A stretch of DNA of 64,000 bases from Bradyrhizobium sp. SZCCHNS1050. GTDB lineage: Bacteria > Pseudomonadota > Alphaproteobacteria > Rhizobiales > Xanthobacteraceae. Shown here piece after piece: positions 25,600 to 38,324 of this stretch. The stretch lies in contig NZ_JAUETR010000001.1 of the NCBI RefSeq assembly GCF_032484785.1, forward strand, positions 2,297,501-2,361,500, in the 5' to 3' direction. A program made the translations under genes and the position numbers. Position 1 is the first letter of the stretch. Every line of letters begins with the position of its first letter. Below the pieces are notes generated by a model, which did not search any database, was not told the DNA's origin, and saw only the letters and a list, made by a program, of their open reading frames with translations.

Positions 25600-26421
25600 C
25601 TAGGTCGATGAATTAGTTCCGCCGTCGGCGAGGCGCGCCAGGAACGCGCGCACGTCGTCCGGAGCGTCGAAATGTCCGTCGACACCGAGCGCCCGACGGC
25701 CGACCGAGAACGACAGGCCGGCGAAATCCGGCATGATCGCGAACACCGTCTCGTCGGTGACGTCGTCGCCGATGAAGAACGGCTTGCGTCCCTTGAAGGG
25801 CGCGTGCCGCATCAGCTCGCGCACGCCGCTCGCCTTGGTGAAGCCGGCATGCTTGATCTCGCACACACATTTTCCGGGCAGCACCTCGATCGGCGCCTCC
25901 GGCAACTCGGCGCGGATGCGCGACACCTCCTCGTAGATCGCCTTCTCCGCCTGCGGCGCGAGGCGATAATGCAGCGCCAGCGAGTACCCCTTGTCCTCGA
26001 GCAGAATGCCGGGGCTGAGCTTGGCGATCGCAGCGAGCCTGCGCTTCAGCTCCTTGTCCAGCGGCGGCGCCTTGATCGCATCCGCCTCACCGCCGCCGCC
26101 GAGCCGCATCTCCGCGCCATGACCGCCGACGGCGGGGTAGACCTCCGGCGCGAAGATGAGATCGATGTCGTTGAGTGAGCGGCCCGAGACCAGCGCCAGC
26201 GCGCCGGAGGTTCGTTGCAGCAACGCGTTGAGTGCCTCGGCAAGGCCCGGCGGGACCCACACCTCGCGCGGTGTCGGCGCGAGATCGAGCAGGGTGCCGT
26301 CGATATCGAGCAGGATCGCCACCTCGCGAAGATGCGGCACGAGACTCACCGGCGTCGGAACGATCTCGGCGGGCTCCGCCGCAGGAGAACCGATCAGATC
26401 GGAGTTGTCGGACATCATCAT
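25600..26421 (-). CDS. otsB: Trehalose-6-phosphate phosphatase
   Basis: A 273-residue HAD phosphatase that removes the phosphate from the OtsA product. Motif I is ILLDIDGTLLDLAPTP (nucleophile Asp), motif II/III lies around the lysine of the ECKIKHAG-like CEIKHAGFTKASG segment, and motif IV is FIGDDVTDETVFAIM. The upstream permease gene stop abuts the first ATG (TAG-ATG-ATG-ATG), so starts at 26421, 26418 and 26415 are all possible and translation is likely coupled. Confidence 0.94.
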   Translation of the reverse strand: MMMSDNSDLIGSPAAEPAEIVPTPVSLVPHLREVAILLDIDGTLLDLAPTPREVWVPPGLAEALNALLQRTSGALALVSGRSLNDIDLIFAPEVYPAVGGHGAEMRLGGGGEADAIKAPPLDKELKRRLAAIAKLSPGILLEDKGYSLALHYRLAPQAEKAIYEEVSRIRAELPEAPIEVLPGKCVCEIKHAGFTKASGVRELMRHAPFKGRKPFFIGDDVTDETVFAIMPDFAGLSFSVGRRALGVDGHFDAPDDVRAFLARLADGGTNSST

Positions 26422-27936
26422 CTACTCCATGACAGCGAGCGGGCGCGCCACCTGCTCGAGCGATTTGCGCTCGGCCGCGATGGCATAGCGCCAAGCGACG
26501 AGCGCCGCCACCAGCATCAGCGCGGCACCGAACAGATAGCCGCCGAACACCGCGCCGCGCGCCCCGCTGTCGAGCAGCGCGCCGAACAGCGCGGGTCCCG
26601 CCACGCCGCCGATCCCGGTGCCGATGGCGTAGAACAGCGCGATCGCGAGCGCGCGCACTTCCAGCGGAAAATTCTCCGACACGGTGAGATAGGCGGCGCT
26701 CGCCGCCGGTGACGCGAAGAAGAAGATCACCATCCAGGCCGCGGTCTGCGTCGCGGCGCTCAGCACTCCGATCGAGAACAGATAGCCGGTGAGCGCGAGC
26801 AGCACGCCGGAGACGCCATAGGTGAAGGTGATCATGGCGCGGCGCCCGAGCGTGTCGAATAGACGGCCGAGCAGCAGCGGTCCGAGCACGTTGCCGGCCG
26901 CGAAGGGCAGGATGTACCAGCCGACATGATCGGACTTGATGCCGTAGAAGTCGGTCAGCACCAGCGCGAAGGTGAAGAAGATCGCGTTGTAGAAGAACGC
27001 CTGGGCGATCATCAGCGTCAACCCGACCAGCGAGCGCTGACGATAGACCGAGAACAGCGTATGCGCGACCTCTCGTAACGGCGTGTGGCTACGCATCCGC
27101 AGCCGCATCCTCGGCAATTCCTTAGCGCGCGCCTCGCGGTCGTGGCCGGTGACGTCGCGTTCGATCTCCGCCACGATCCGATGCGCCTCTTCGGGATGGC
27201 CGTGAATCATCAGCCAGCGCGGACTTTCCGGAATCCACATCCGCATGACCAGCACGACCAGGCCGAGACAGGCGCCGATGCCGTAGGCCAGCCGCCAGCC
27301 GACATCCGGGCCGGCGACATCAGGATCAAGCAGCACGATGGCGCCGACGGCGCCGAGCGCGGCCCCCAGCCAGAAGCTGCCGTTGATCATGAGATCGGTC
27401 CAGCCGCGATAGCGCGCCGGCACCAGCTCCTGGATCGTCGAATTGATCGCGGTATACTCGCCGCCGATGCCGGCGCCGGTCAGGAAGCGAAACAGCGCGT
27501 AGGTCGCGACATTCCACGACAAGGCGGTGGCGGCCGTCGCGGACAGATAGAGCGCGAGCGTGATGAAGAACAGCTTCCGGCGGCCGATGCGGTCGGTCAG
27601 CCAGCCGAAGCCGAGCGCGCCGAGCACGGCGCCGGCGAGATAGGCGCTGTTGGCAAGCCCGATCTCGAGATTGGAGAAATGCAGCGCCGGGCTCTGCTTG
27701 AGTGCGCCCGACAAGGCGCCGGCGAGCGTCACCTCGAGCCCATCGAGCACCCAGGTGATGCCGAGCGCCAGCACGACGCGGGTGTGAAAGGCGCTCCAGC
27801 GGAGGTCGTCGAGCCGGGCGGGGATGTTGGTTTCGATGATTCGATCCTGGCCAGCCGTGTCGCCCGGCGGCGCGCTGGATTGCGGCGCTGACGTGATGAC
27901 GCGGAGGTGCGGAAAGGATGCCTGTCGGGGTGCCAT
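26422..27936 (-). CDS. MFS transporter, sugar/metabolite porter type, coupled to otsB
   Basis: A 504-residue 12-segment transporter. Family signatures are GWLTDRIGRRKLFFITLALY after TM2 and IPESPRWLMIHGHPEEA after TM6, with a second half beginning near SLVGLTLMIAQAFFYNAIFF. The long cytoplasmic N terminus (about 60 residues) is unusual for the family. It heads the operon permease-otsB-otsA, with the stop codon abutting the otsB ATG, so trehalose or a precursor is a reasonable substrate guess; MHS-type organic-acid transport remains possible. ATG 27936 is preferred over 27966 only because it is nearer to the conserved part. Confidence 0.85.
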   Translation of the reverse strand: MAPRQASFPHLRVITSAPQSSAPPGDTAGQDRIIETNIPARLDDLRWSAFHTRVVLALGITWVLDGLEVTLAGALSGALKQSPALHFSNLEIGLANSAYLAGAVLGALGFGWLTDRIGRRKLFFITLALYLSATAATALSWNVATYALFRFLTGAGIGGEYTAINSTIQELVPARYRGWTDLMINGSFWLGAALGAVGAIVLLDPDVAGPDVGWRLAYGIGACLGLVVLVMRMWIPESPRWLMIHGHPEEAHRIVAEIERDVTGHDREARAKELPRMRLRMRSHTPLREVAHTLFSVYRQRSLVGLTLMIAQAFFYNAIFFTFALVLTDFYGIKSDHVGWYILPFAAGNVLGPLLLGRLFDTLGRRAMITFTYGVSGVLLALTGYLFSIGVLSAATQTAAWMVIFFFASPAASAAYLTVSENFPLEVRALAIALFYAIGTGIGGVAGPALFGALLDSGARGAVFGGYLFGAALMLVAALVAWRYAIAAERKSLEQVARPLAVME

Positions 27937-28343
27937 GGAATCCCAATGCGACGGCGCGGGTCGCACCGCATGCTCGACCGAGAGGATGAAGCAAATGCGG
28001 CAATGAAACCCTGCCGCTGCGACCCAACGTCTCGCCGCGCGCTGGGTTCCCGGAAGTGGGGCGGGGTTCGGCGCTCGACCCGCCCCGGGGGGGCGCAGCG
28101 TTTCCGGGGTGAGGCCCAGGCGCGCCTCATTTCAGGTGTCGTCCCGGGCAAGCGGGCGGAGCGAGCGCGATCCGGGATCCATACCGCGTGGTGCAAGATT
28201 GGGGCACGCGATCGATACCGCCCGCGACACATCTGCCGCGGCGTATGGATCCCGGCGTTCGCCGGGATGACAGCGGAGGGGTTGGCCGCGGGCTCGCCAA
28301 CGCATCTGCGAGCGGCGTGAAGACCAGCCTGTCGCCGCAAAAC
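27937..28343. other. 407-bp intergenic region with a palindromic repeat
   Basis: No gene seen. It carries the inverted-repeat element listed at 28138-28276. A C-rich run at 28081-28090 and a GC-rich block before it may be part of a terminator for the MCP, which ends at 28344. Confidence 0.5.
28138..28276. repeat. Intergenic palindromic element
   Basis: The arms CCGGGATCCATAC (28172-28184) and GTATGGATCCCGG (28242-28254) are perfectly complementary over 13 bp, within a larger imperfect inverted repeat that starts with TGTCGTCCCGG and ends with CCGGGATGACA. Similar elements, with diverged sequence, lie at 35908-36059, 38325-38475 and 39801-39951. Confidence 0.7.
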
Positions 28344-30380
28344 TCACGCCGCGCGGATGTTCGCCATGAAGCGGTTGAGCTCCGCGCGCAGGCGGGCGCT
28401 TTCCGAGGACAGCGACTGGGCCGAGCGCAGCACCTCCTCCGAGGCCTCGCCGGTCTGGGTCGCGCCGCGATTGACCTGGGTGATATCGGCTGCCGCGGCC
28501 TGCGTGCCTGCCGCGACGCTCTGCACGTTCCTGGCGATCTCCTGGGTCGCGCCGCCCTGCTGCTCGACCGCGGTCGCGATCGACGAGGCGATGGTCGAGA
28601 TCTGGCGGATGGTGCCGCCGATCTGCTTGATCGCCGTCACCGACTCCTGGGTCGCCGCCTGCATGCCGGAGATGTGGTTGGAGATGTCGTCGGTCGCCTT
28701 GGCGGTCTGCTCGGCCAACGACTTGACCTCGGAAGCCACCACCGCAAACCCGCGGCCGGCATCGCCGGCGCGGGCGGCCTCGATGGTCGCGTTCAGCGCC
28801 AGCAGGTTGGTCTGCTCGGCGATCGCGGTGATCAGCTTGACGACGTCGCCGATCTCCTGCGCTGCACGCGACAGCTTGCCGATGCGCCCGTCGGTCTCCT
28901 CGGCCTGGGCCACGGCTGACTCCGCGATGCGGCTGGACTCGCGGACCTGGCGGCCGATCTCGTCGACCGAGGCCGACAGCTCGTCGGTCGCGCTCGCCAC
29001 CGAGTGGATGCGGCCCGTGGCCTGGTCGGAGGTGCCGCTCACGCGGCTCGCCAGCGACTGCGTGGTCTCGGCGGTGCGCGTCAGGGTCGAAGCCGCCTGC
29101 TCGAGGTGCTCGGCCGAGCTCGAGACGTTGGACACGATCGAGCCGACGGCGGTCTCGAACTCGTCGGCGAAGCGGATGAGCTCGGCCCGGCGCGCGGCGC
29201 CCGCAGCCTTGTTCTGGGCGTCCTGCGTCGCGGCGTCGCGCTCGGCCTTGGCCACCGCCTGGACCTTGAACTCCTCGACGGCGGCCGCCATCTCGCCGAT
29301 CTCATCGGCGCGCCCGAGGCCGGGCAGCCGGACGTCGAAATTGCCCGAGGCGAGCTCGCGCATCGCCTTGCACATCGTGATCATCGGCCTGGAAATGCCG
29401 TTGCCGAGCATCAGCGCCAGCACGGCGCCGAGCGTCAGCCCGCCGATCGCCAGCATCGCGATCAGCCGTTCGATGTCCGCGATGGTGGTGTTGGCGGCGG
29501 CCTCGATGCGCTGCTGGTCGGAGGCGACCTCGGATTTCAGCCCGTTCGACAGCGCGATGATCTCGGTCCCGACGACGCCCATCTCCTGTTCGAGCTTGCC
29601 GAGCGCTTTCATGTTCTCCGACAGCTTGATGAAGGCGGCGCGGTACTGCTTGATCAGGTCGCCGAGCTCGGCGACGCGCTGGGTGATCTTCTCGTCATTG
29701 GCATAGATCGTCACCAGCGAGGTTTCCAGGAAGCGCGTGCGCGCGATGGCGCCGTCGGCCGTCTTGGCATCGGGCTTGGCGATGTAGGTCCCGACCAGCG
29801 CGGACACGGTCAGGTACTGGCCGGTGAGGTCCTTGGCCGTCGTCTGCACGGACGGCAGGCCGGCGAGCGCGGCGGTGTCCGCCAGATCATCGAACTTGAA
29901 GCGGATCTTGTTGCCGATGATGCCGATCTGGTCGGTCGCCAGCTTCGCGTTCTCGCGGGTCAGGGCAACGATGCTCGAGAATGTCTTGGCGAAGGCCTGA
30001 AACTGCGCCTGCAGCTTGCCGACCTGCGCCCGCCGCTCGGCGCCGGTCGCGGCCATCGATTTGTCGATCGCGGCCTGGAGCGCCTGCTGGGCAGCGGTGG
30101 CCGCCGCCTCGTCGTCGGCTTTGCCGGTCAGGGCATAGTAACGGGCGAGAGCCTGGTACGAGACCAGCTCGCGATCGATGGTGCGGGTGGTGTCGGCTTC
30201 CGCAACGCTGCTGCGATAGGCCGCCACCGCCGCGGCGACCCGCTCGAACCCCAGATAGGAGAAGCCGATGCTGACGGCGGAGATGGCCAGCACCACGGCA
30301 AAGCCCAGGAAGATCTTGCCGCGAAATCGCAGGGTCAGAAAATTGGCACGCCGCGACTGCGGCGCAAGCTGCGCAGACAT
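28344..30380 (-). CDS. Methyl-accepting chemotaxis protein with long helical sensor domain
   Basis: A 678-residue inner-membrane chemoreceptor. TM1 is about residues 22-42 ([18 protein letters not shown]); the ~270-residue periplasmic part is almost all helical ([20 protein letters not shown]), like HBM or tandem four-helix-bundle sensors; TM2 is near [19 protein letters not shown]; then HAMP ([20 protein letters not shown]) and the signalling domain with tip [20 protein letters not shown]. It ends MANIRAA without a CheR pentapeptide. ATG 30380 is chosen for the GGTGGGA just upstream; the ATG at 30437 has none. Confidence 0.91.
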   Translation of the reverse strand: MSAQLAPQSRRANFLTLRFRGKIFLGFAVVLAISAVSIGFSYLGFERVAAAVAAYRSSVAEADTTRTIDRELVSYQALARYYALTGKADDEAAATAAQQALQAAIDKSMAATGAERRAQVGKLQAQFQAFAKTFSSIVALTRENAKLATDQIGIIGNKIRFKFDDLADTAALAGLPSVQTTAKDLTGQYLTVSALVGTYIAKPDAKTADGAIARTRFLETSLVTIYANDEKITQRVAELGDLIKQYRAAFIKLSENMKALGKLEQEMGVVGTEIIALSNGLKSEVASDQQRIEAAANTTIADIERLIAMLAIGGLTLGAVLALMLGNGISRPMITMCKAMRELASGNFDVRLPGLGRADEIGEMAAAVEEFKVQAVAKAERDAATQDAQNKAAGAARRAELIRFADEFETAVGSIVSNVSSSAEHLEQAASTLTRTAETTQSLASRVSGTSDQATGRIHSVASATDELSASVDEIGRQVRESSRIAESAVAQAEETDGRIGKLSRAAQEIGDVVKLITAIAEQTNLLALNATIEAARAGDAGRGFAVVASEVKSLAEQTAKATDDISNHISGMQAATQESVTAIKQIGGTIRQISTIASSIATAVEQQGGATQEIARNVQSVAAGTQAAAADITQVNRGATQTGEASEEVLRSAQSLSSESARLRAELNRFMANIRAA

Positions 30381-30676
30381 TCCCACCCCCGACACGCCAT
30401 TCTTTATATTGGCCAGAAACCAACCGCCCGGCAGCAACGCACCAGAGCGTGATCAAAACTACGTCACAATGGCTAAGGGGCGGTAAATGGGCGGCATCGG
30501 CCTGCGGCCTGCGCTCACCCGCGCCGGTGCCGCCTCGCGTGGCGTGCCACATGCGACCGAATCGCCGAGGCCGCGCGCAAGACGTCGCAATGACATCAGA
30601 GACGAAAATTCGAGTTGCAAAGTCCTGAGGGCGCTGTTTCTAATCAGAATAAGAAAAATTCATCGGGAGGTTACTC

Positions 30677-31162
<486 letters not shown>

Positions 31163-31261
31163 GGCCGGCGAGAGCCGCCGTTTACCGCAATACCGAGACC
31201 ACGACCGCTGCGCGCGATGGCCGCGGCGGGACAATAGAACTCCGGTAGGGGAGAGATTCGC

Positions 31262-33607
<2,346 letters not shown>

Positions 33608-33625
33608 TCGAACGGAGGAGCAACC

Positions 33626-34426
33626 ATGTATCAGACGACTTATCATCGTGCCTCCTCGGTCGACGAGGCGGCGGCGCTGTTCGCCAAGGGCAGCGAAGCC
33701 AAGTTCCTTGCCGGCGGTCACACCTTGATCCCGGTGATGAAGCAGCGCCTTGCTGCTCCGTCCGATGTCATCGACATCGGCAAGATCAAGGACCTGATCG
33801 GGGTGCAGTTGTCGGGCGACACGCTCGTCATCAAGGCCGCGACGACCTACTACGACATCATGACCAATGCCGATGTGAAGAAGGCGATCCCAGCGATCGC
33901 CCATCTCACCTCGGTGCTCGGCGATCCCGCGGTGCGCGCCCGCGGCACGATTGGCGGCTCGATCGCGAACAACGATCCGGCGGCGGATTTCCCGGCGGCG
34001 CTGATCTCGCTCGGCGCCACCGTGAAGACGAACAAGCGGTCGATCTCGGCGGATGATTTCTTCAAGGGCCTGTTCACGACGGCGCTGGAGGACGGCGAGA
34101 TCATCACCCAGGTGTCGTTCCCGGTGCCGGAAAAGGCCGGCTACGCCAAGATGCGCCACCCGGCGTCGCGTTTCGCGCTCACTGGCGTGTTCGTCACAAA
34201 GACGAAGGGCGGCGACGTCCGCGTTGCGGCCACCGGCGCTTCGCAGAGCGGCGTGATGCGCGTGCCGGCGATCGAGGCGGCGCTGAAGTCGAACTGGTCG
34301 GCCTCGGCGATCGACGGGGTCACGGTGTCGGCGTCAGGTCTCTTGAGCGACATCCACGGCTCCGCCGATTACCGTGCCAATCTGGTGAAGGTGATGGCGC
34401 AGCGCGCGGTGCAAGCCGCGGGCTGA
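33626..34426 (+). CDS. coxM: CO-dehydrogenase-like medium subunit, FAD-binding
   Basis: A 266-residue flavin subunit. FAD-contacting motifs are AKFLAGGHTLIPVMK and TIGGSIANNDPAADFPAAL, followed by the CO-dehydrogenase flavoprotein C-terminal part (KMRHPASRFALTGVFVTKT). It accepts electrons from CoxS and passes them to the respiratory chain. GGAGG lies 6 bases before the ATG, 18 bases after the coxL stop. No cox maturation genes (coxD, E, F, G) follow within the window; a terminator and then an unrelated gene come next. Confidence 0.93.
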   Translation: MYQTTYHRASSVDEAAALFAKGSEAKFLAGGHTLIPVMKQRLAAPSDVIDIGKIKDLIGVQLSGDTLVIKAATTYYDIMTNADVKKAIPAIAHLTSVLGDPAVRARGTIGGSIANNDPAADFPAALISLGATVKTNKRSISADDFFKGLFTTALEDGEIITQVSFPVPEKAGYAKMRHPASRFALTGVFVTKTKGGDVRVAATGASQSGVMRVPAIEAALKSNWSASAIDGVTVSASGLLSDIHGSADYRANLVKVMAQRAVQAAG

Positions 34427-34472
34427 CCTCACGACGCGGATCATTCCGCGCAACGGCACGACAAATTCCATG

Positions 34473-34500
34473 CGGCGCGCAGCGATGCGCGCCGTTTTGC
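34473..34500 (+). terminator. Rho-independent terminator after coxSLM
   Basis: Stem CGGCGCGC (34473-34480) and GCGCGCCG (34487-34494) with loop AGCGAT, followed by TTTTGC and more T-rich sequence. It lies 47 bp after the coxM stop. Confidence 0.7.
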
Positions 34501-34708
34501 TTTGCGGCATACGGCGTGCTTGCGTTGGCCTGATGCACGCGGGACAATCAAAGGATCAGGAAACGCATCGCGCGCGATGATGTTTGATTGATGCGGACAG
34601 CAGCCAAGCACACCCACCCTCCCCTGGAGGCGGAGGGGTGAAGGTCACGGCGACCACCGCTGTCCGATCGACCTCATCACGCGCGAAGCACCGCAGGGAC
34701 AAGACAAC

Positions 34709-35821
34709 GTGCTCGACAAGACCGCACCACAGACCGAGACCCGCGCCACCGGACCGCTCGCGGGCTTCCGCATCGTCGAGTTCGCCGGCATTGGACCGGG
34801 TCCGTTCGCCTGTATGCTGCTGGCCGACATGGGCGCGGAGGTGGTGACGCTCGATCGCGTCGGTGCGCGCAAGACCATGAAGTCGGTCGCCGGCCGCGGC
34901 CGCAAGGTGATCGAGCTGGATCTCAAGGACAAGGGGGTCATCCCCCAGGTGCTCGATCTGCTCGCCGGCGCCGACGCGCTGATCGAGGGTTTCCGGCCCG
35001 GCGTGATGGAGCGGCTCGGCCTCGGCCCCGAGGTCGTGCTCGCGCGTAATCCGAAGCTCGTCTACGGTCGCATGACGGGCTGGGGCCAGGACGGACCGCT
35101 GGCGCATGCGGCCGGTCACGACATCAACTACATCTCGATTACCGGCGCGCTGGCCGCGATCGGACCCAGGGAGCGGCCGGTGCCGCCGCTCAACCTGGTC
35201 GGGGATTTCGGCGGCGGTGCGCTCTATCTGGTCGTCGGTGTGCTTGCCGCACTGCTCGAAGCCTCGAAGTCCGGTAAGGGGCAGGTGGTGGATACCGCGA
35301 TGTGCGACGGCGCGGCCTCGCTGCTCGCGATGTTCTTCGACCTCACCGCGATGGGCCGCTGGACCGAGGGGCGCGAGCGCAACTTCCTCGACGGCGGCGC
35401 GCACTTCTACGGCGTCTACGAATGCGCCTGTGGCAACTTCATCTCCATCGGCTCGATCGAGCCGCAGTTCTACGCGCTGCTGCGGCAGCATGCCGACCTC
35501 TCCGATCCCGCCTTCGACGCGCAGATGGACCCGCGCGCCTGGCCGGCGCTGAAGGAGAAGCTGGTCGCGGTGTTCAAGAGCAAGACGCGCGAGCAATGGT
35601 GCGCGATCATGGAGGGCACCGACATCTGCTTCGCGCCGGTGCTGACGATGTCGGAGGCACCGAAGCATGCGCACATGGCCGCGCGTGGCGTGTTCGTCGA
35701 GCGGCACGGCGTGACGCAGCCCGCGCCGGCGCCAAGGTTCTCGCGGACGCCGTCGAATATCCGCGAGCCGGAGGTGACGGAGATCGGCGCTGTGGTGAGC
35801 GCTTGGCAGGCAGGGCGGTAA
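34709..35821 (+). CDS. Alpha-methylacyl-CoA racemase-like protein (CaiB/BaiF family)
   Basis: A 370-residue family III CoA-transferase fold enzyme. The catalytic pair known from the Mycobacterium racemase is present: His in [19 protein letters not shown] and Asp in [18 protein letters not shown]. The N terminus ([34 protein letters not shown]) is typical. It should epimerise 2-methyl-branched acyl-CoA esters so that they can enter beta-oxidation. The start is GTG 34709 with an AGGGA upstream. Its placement after coxSLM behind a terminator gives no clear functional link. Confidence 0.88.
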   Translation: MLDKTAPQTETRATGPLAGFRIVEFAGIGPGPFACMLLADMGAEVVTLDRVGARKTMKSVAGRGRKVIELDLKDKGVIPQVLDLLAGADALIEGFRPGVMERLGLGPEVVLARNPKLVYGRMTGWGQDGPLAHAAGHDINYISITGALAAIGPRERPVPPLNLVGDFGGGALYLVVGVLAALLEASKSGKGQVVDTAMCDGAASLLAMFFDLTAMGRWTEGRERNFLDGGAHFYGVYECACGNFISIGSIEPQFYALLRQHADLSDPAFDAQMDPRAWPALKEKLVAVFKSKTREQWCAIMEGTDICFAPVLTMSEAPKHAHMAARGVFVERHGVTQPAPAPRFSRTPSNIREPEVTEIGAVVSAWQAGR

Positions 35822-35907
35822 AGCTCGATCGCTGCAGCAGCGCCGATCGAGCGCTGCTCGACTGTTCCGATGTCAACGAGTTGGCTACGCCGTCGCCTCA
35901 ATCTCAG

Positions 35908-36059
35908 TGTCGTCCCCGCGAACGCGGGGACCCATAACCACCGGCCGTCCTGAAACGACGATTATCTGTCGCCGTGCCTCATCGACGCACCCTGCGGTAT
36001 GGGTCCCGAGTCGGTGCCCAACGCCGCTTACGCGCCGTCGGGCTGGCCCGGGACGACAG
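35908..36059. repeat. Intergenic palindromic element
   Basis: It starts TGTCGTCCCCGCG and ends GCCCGGGACGACAG, with ACCCATA and ATGGGTCCC as inner arms. It is the same class of element as 28138-28276, with a different middle. Confidence 0.65.
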
Positions 36060-36091
36060 TTGAGAGTTTGGCGGCAAACTGCCTCCAATCA

Positions 36092-36177
36092 CGCCGTCAT
36101 TGCCAGCGAAGCCAAGCATTCCAGGGACAGACGGAAGTCTGGATTGCTCGTCGCTCCGCTTCCCGCAATGACGGCCT
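36092..36177. repeat. Short inverted repeat (GCCGTCATTGC / GCAATGACGGC)
   Basis: The terminal arms GCCGTCATTGC and GCAATGACGGC are complementary; the inner part has AGCGAAGCC and GGATTGCTCGTCGC. A related half element is visible at about 62570-62620. Confidence 0.65.
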
Positions 36178-36188
36178 GCTTCCTTCGC

Positions 36189-37307
36189 CTACTCCGCCGC
36201 CTCCACCTTCAGCACGCCGCGGCGGATCTGGTCTTCCTCGATCGACTCGAACAGCGCCTTGAAGTTGCCTTCGCCAAAACCGTCGTCGCCCTTGCGCTGG
36301 ATGAACTCGAAGAAGATCGGCCCGATCGCATTGGCCGAGAAGATCTGCAGCAACACCTTGGTGTGACCGCCAGCGACGACTCCCTCGCCATCGATCAGGA
36401 TGCCGTTTCTCTGCAGGCGGGTGAGGTCCTCGCCATGTTTGGGCAGGCGAGACTCGATGCGCTCGAAATAGGTGTCGGGCGGCGACGGCATGAACGGCAG
36501 GCCTGATGCGCGCAGGCCCTCGACGGTGGCGTAGATGTCGCGGGCGCCGCAAGCAATGTGCTGGATGCCTTCACCGCAATAGATCTTGAGATACTCCTCG
36601 ATCTGCCCGGAATCGCCGGCATCCTCGTTGATCGGAATCCGAATCTTGCCGTCGGGGCTGGTCAGCGCGCGCGAGAACAGGCCGGAGGCGCGGCCCTCGA
36701 TGTCGAAGAAGCGGATCTGGCGGAAGTTGAACAGTTTCTCGTAGAAGCCGGCCCAGACATCCATTCGGCCGCGGTGCACGTTGTGGGTCAGGTGATCGAT
36801 GTAGTACAGGCCGGAGCCTACGGGGCGCGGGTCGCGCGCGCCGGTCCACTCGAATTCGAGATCATAGGCCGAGCCCTTGGCGCCGTAGCGATCGACCAGA
36901 TACAGCAGGCTGCCGCCGATGCCCTTGATGACAGGAACGTCCAAGGTCTTCTGCGATGCAGGCAGGTCGGCCGGCTCGGCACCGAGCGCGATCGCGCGGT
37001 CGTAAGCCTTGTTGGCGTCGACCACGCGGAACGCCATCGACGGTGCACACGGCCCGTGCGCGGCGACGAAGTCGTGGCCGTGGCTGCCCGGCTCCTCGTT
37101 GACGAGGTAGTTGATGTCACCCTGGCGGTACAGCGTGATCGCCTTGGTCTTGTGGCGCGCGACCGCGGCGAAGCCCATCAGCTTGAACAGCGCGTGCAGC
37201 TCGCTTGCTTCGGGGTGCGCATATTCGACGAACTCGAAGCCGTCCGTGCCCATCGGGTTGTCGGCGGAGATGGTGGCAGGAGGCGCATCGTGCGGAAATG
37301 GACCCAT
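36189..37307 (-). CDS. hppD: 4-hydroxyphenylpyruvate dioxygenase
   Basis: A 372-residue Fe(II) enzyme that turns 4-hydroxyphenylpyruvate into homogentisate, the step feeding HmgA. The iron ligands are His in LYYIDHLTHNVHRGRMDVW, His in GIQHIACGARDI and Glu in GPIFFEFIQRKGDDGFGEGN, in the order of the vicinal-oxygen-chelate fold. ATG 37307 has AAGGAG 8 bases upstream, and length then matches the family; the ORF to 37400 adds 31 odd residues. It is divergent from an Lrp-type regulator, with a 122-bp shared control region. Confidence 0.95.
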   Translation of the reverse strand: MGPFPHDAPPATISADNPMGTDGFEFVEYAHPEASELHALFKLMGFAAVARHKTKAITLYRQGDINYLVNEEPGSHGHDFVAAHGPCAPSMAFRVVDANKAYDRAIALGAEPADLPASQKTLDVPVIKGIGGSLLYLVDRYGAKGSAYDLEFEWTGARDPRPVGSGLYYIDHLTHNVHRGRMDVWAGFYEKLFNFRQIRFFDIEGRASGLFSRALTSPDGKIRIPINEDAGDSGQIEEYLKIYCGEGIQHIACGARDIYATVEGLRASGLPFMPSPPDTYFERIESRLPKHGEDLTRLQRNGILIDGEGVVAGGHTKVLLQIFSANAIGPIFFEFIQRKGDDGFGEGNFKALFESIEEDQIRRGVLKVEAAE

Positions 37308-37394
37308 CGGGGGAAGCTCCTTCAGCTTGATGTGCCGATCATCTCCCGAATTCCGCGCACAGGGCATGCAAACCATTGTCATTTTCGCCTGGAT

Positions 37395-37415
37395 ATGCAC
37401 GATCCATGCACGACC
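37395..37415. promoter_or_regulatory. Tandem repeat in the hppD/lrp control region, candidate operator
   Basis: ATGCACGATCC (37395-37405) is followed directly by ATGCACGACC (37406-37415). It lies 14 bases before the regulator ATG and about 90 bases upstream of hppD, where an Lrp-type protein could bind and control both genes. Confidence 0.35.
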
Positions 37416-37429
37416 AGAGGAAATGGCGC

Positions 37430-37909
37430 ATGATTTCGGTCGACAGCTTCGATCTCCGTATCCTGGCCGCGCTGCAGGACGACGGCCGGCTCACAAACCA
37501 GGAGCTGGCCGACATCGCCGGCCTGTCGGCCTCGCAGTGCTCGCGGCGCCGGATGCGGCTGGAGCAGGACGGCGTGATCGCGGGGTATCGCGCGCAGCTC
37601 GCCAGCCAGGCGCTCGGCTTCGAGCTGATTGCCTTCATCCAGATCACCCTGGCGACGCATTCGCCCGACAATGCGCAGAAGTTTCGCGCGCTGGTCAACC
37701 GCGTCGACGACATCCAGGAGGCCTACGCGCTGACCGGCGATTCCGACTATTTGCTCAAGGTCGTGCTGCGCGATCTCAAGAGCCTGTCCGACATCGTCAA
37801 CAACGTGCTGATGCCGCACCAGAGCGTGGCGCATGTCCGCTCGTCGATCGTACTCGACCGTCTCAAGGAGAGCACCAGGCTGCCGCTGGCGTTGCTGCCA
37901 TCGAGCTGA
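37430..37909 (+). CDS. Lrp/AsnC-family transcriptional regulator
   Basis: A 159-residue regulator. The N-terminal helix-turn-helix is LDDGRLTNQELADIAGLSAS-like (ALQDDGRLTNQELADIAG followed by LSASQCSRRRMRLEQDGVI); the C-terminal RAM ligand domain includes IQEAYALTGDSDYLLKVVLRD. It most likely controls the divergent hppD gene in response to an aromatic amino acid; that is inference from position. ATG 37430 has AGAGGA 8 bases upstream; the frame from 37376 would extend through the control region. Confidence 0.9.
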   Translation: MISVDSFDLRILAALQDDGRLTNQELADIAGLSASQCSRRRMRLEQDGVIAGYRAQLASQALGFELIAFIQITLATHSPDNAQKFRALVNRVDDIQEAYALTGDSDYLLKVVLRDLKSLSDIVNNVLMPHQSVAHVRSSIVLDRLKESTRLPLALLPSS

Positions 37910-38001
37910 TCCGGCCTGGCGCAAATCGAGGGAAATCCGCCATTCAACATCGCTGGCACCTCTGCGACACTCACCTGTTTCAATCACCCGGCGAGACGAC
38001 C

Positions 38002-38313
38002 ATGGCCCTGCAGCTTCGTCCCAACTGCGAGTACTGCGACAAGGACCTGCCGCCACAGGCGCAGGACGCGCGCATCTGCTCCTATGAATGCACCTTCTGC
38101 GCCAACTGCGTCGAGACGAAGCTATTCAACGTCTGCCCGAATTGCGGTGGCGGCTTCGCGCCGCGGCCGATCCGCCCCGAACACGAATGGCGGCCGGGCG
38201 TCTGCGCGGTGAAACAAGTGCCGTCGGACAAGCGCGTGCATCTGAAATATTCGGCCGAGGATGTAACTGCCTTCGTCGCTGGCGTGAAGGACGTGCCGCC
38301 GGTGGAGCGCTAG
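38002..38313 (+). CDS. DUF1272 cysteine-rich protein
   Basis: A 103-residue protein with the DUF1272 pattern: RPNCEYCDKDLPP, then ICSYECTFCANCVETKLFNV and CPNCGGGFAPRPIRP. The eight paired cysteines suggest zinc binding. Function is unknown. The start at 38002 (ATGGCCCTGC) is preferred because the family begins with such a sequence. It follows the Lrp gene by 92 bp on the same strand and sits inside the tyrosine-catabolism cluster, though no role there is known. Confidence 0.88.
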   Translation: MALQLRPNCEYCDKDLPPQAQDARICSYECTFCANCVETKLFNVCPNCGGGFAPRPIRPEHEWRPGVCAVKQVPSDKRVHLKYSAEDVTAFVAGVKDVPPVER

Positions 38314-38324
38314 GCCCTTCCCCC

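Larger units (their letters stand above)
35822..36188. other. 367-bp intergenic region, repeat-filled
   Basis: It lies between the 3' ends of the racemase gene and hppD. It holds the palindromic element 35908-36059 and a second short element at 36092-36177; no gene is seen. Confidence 0.6.
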
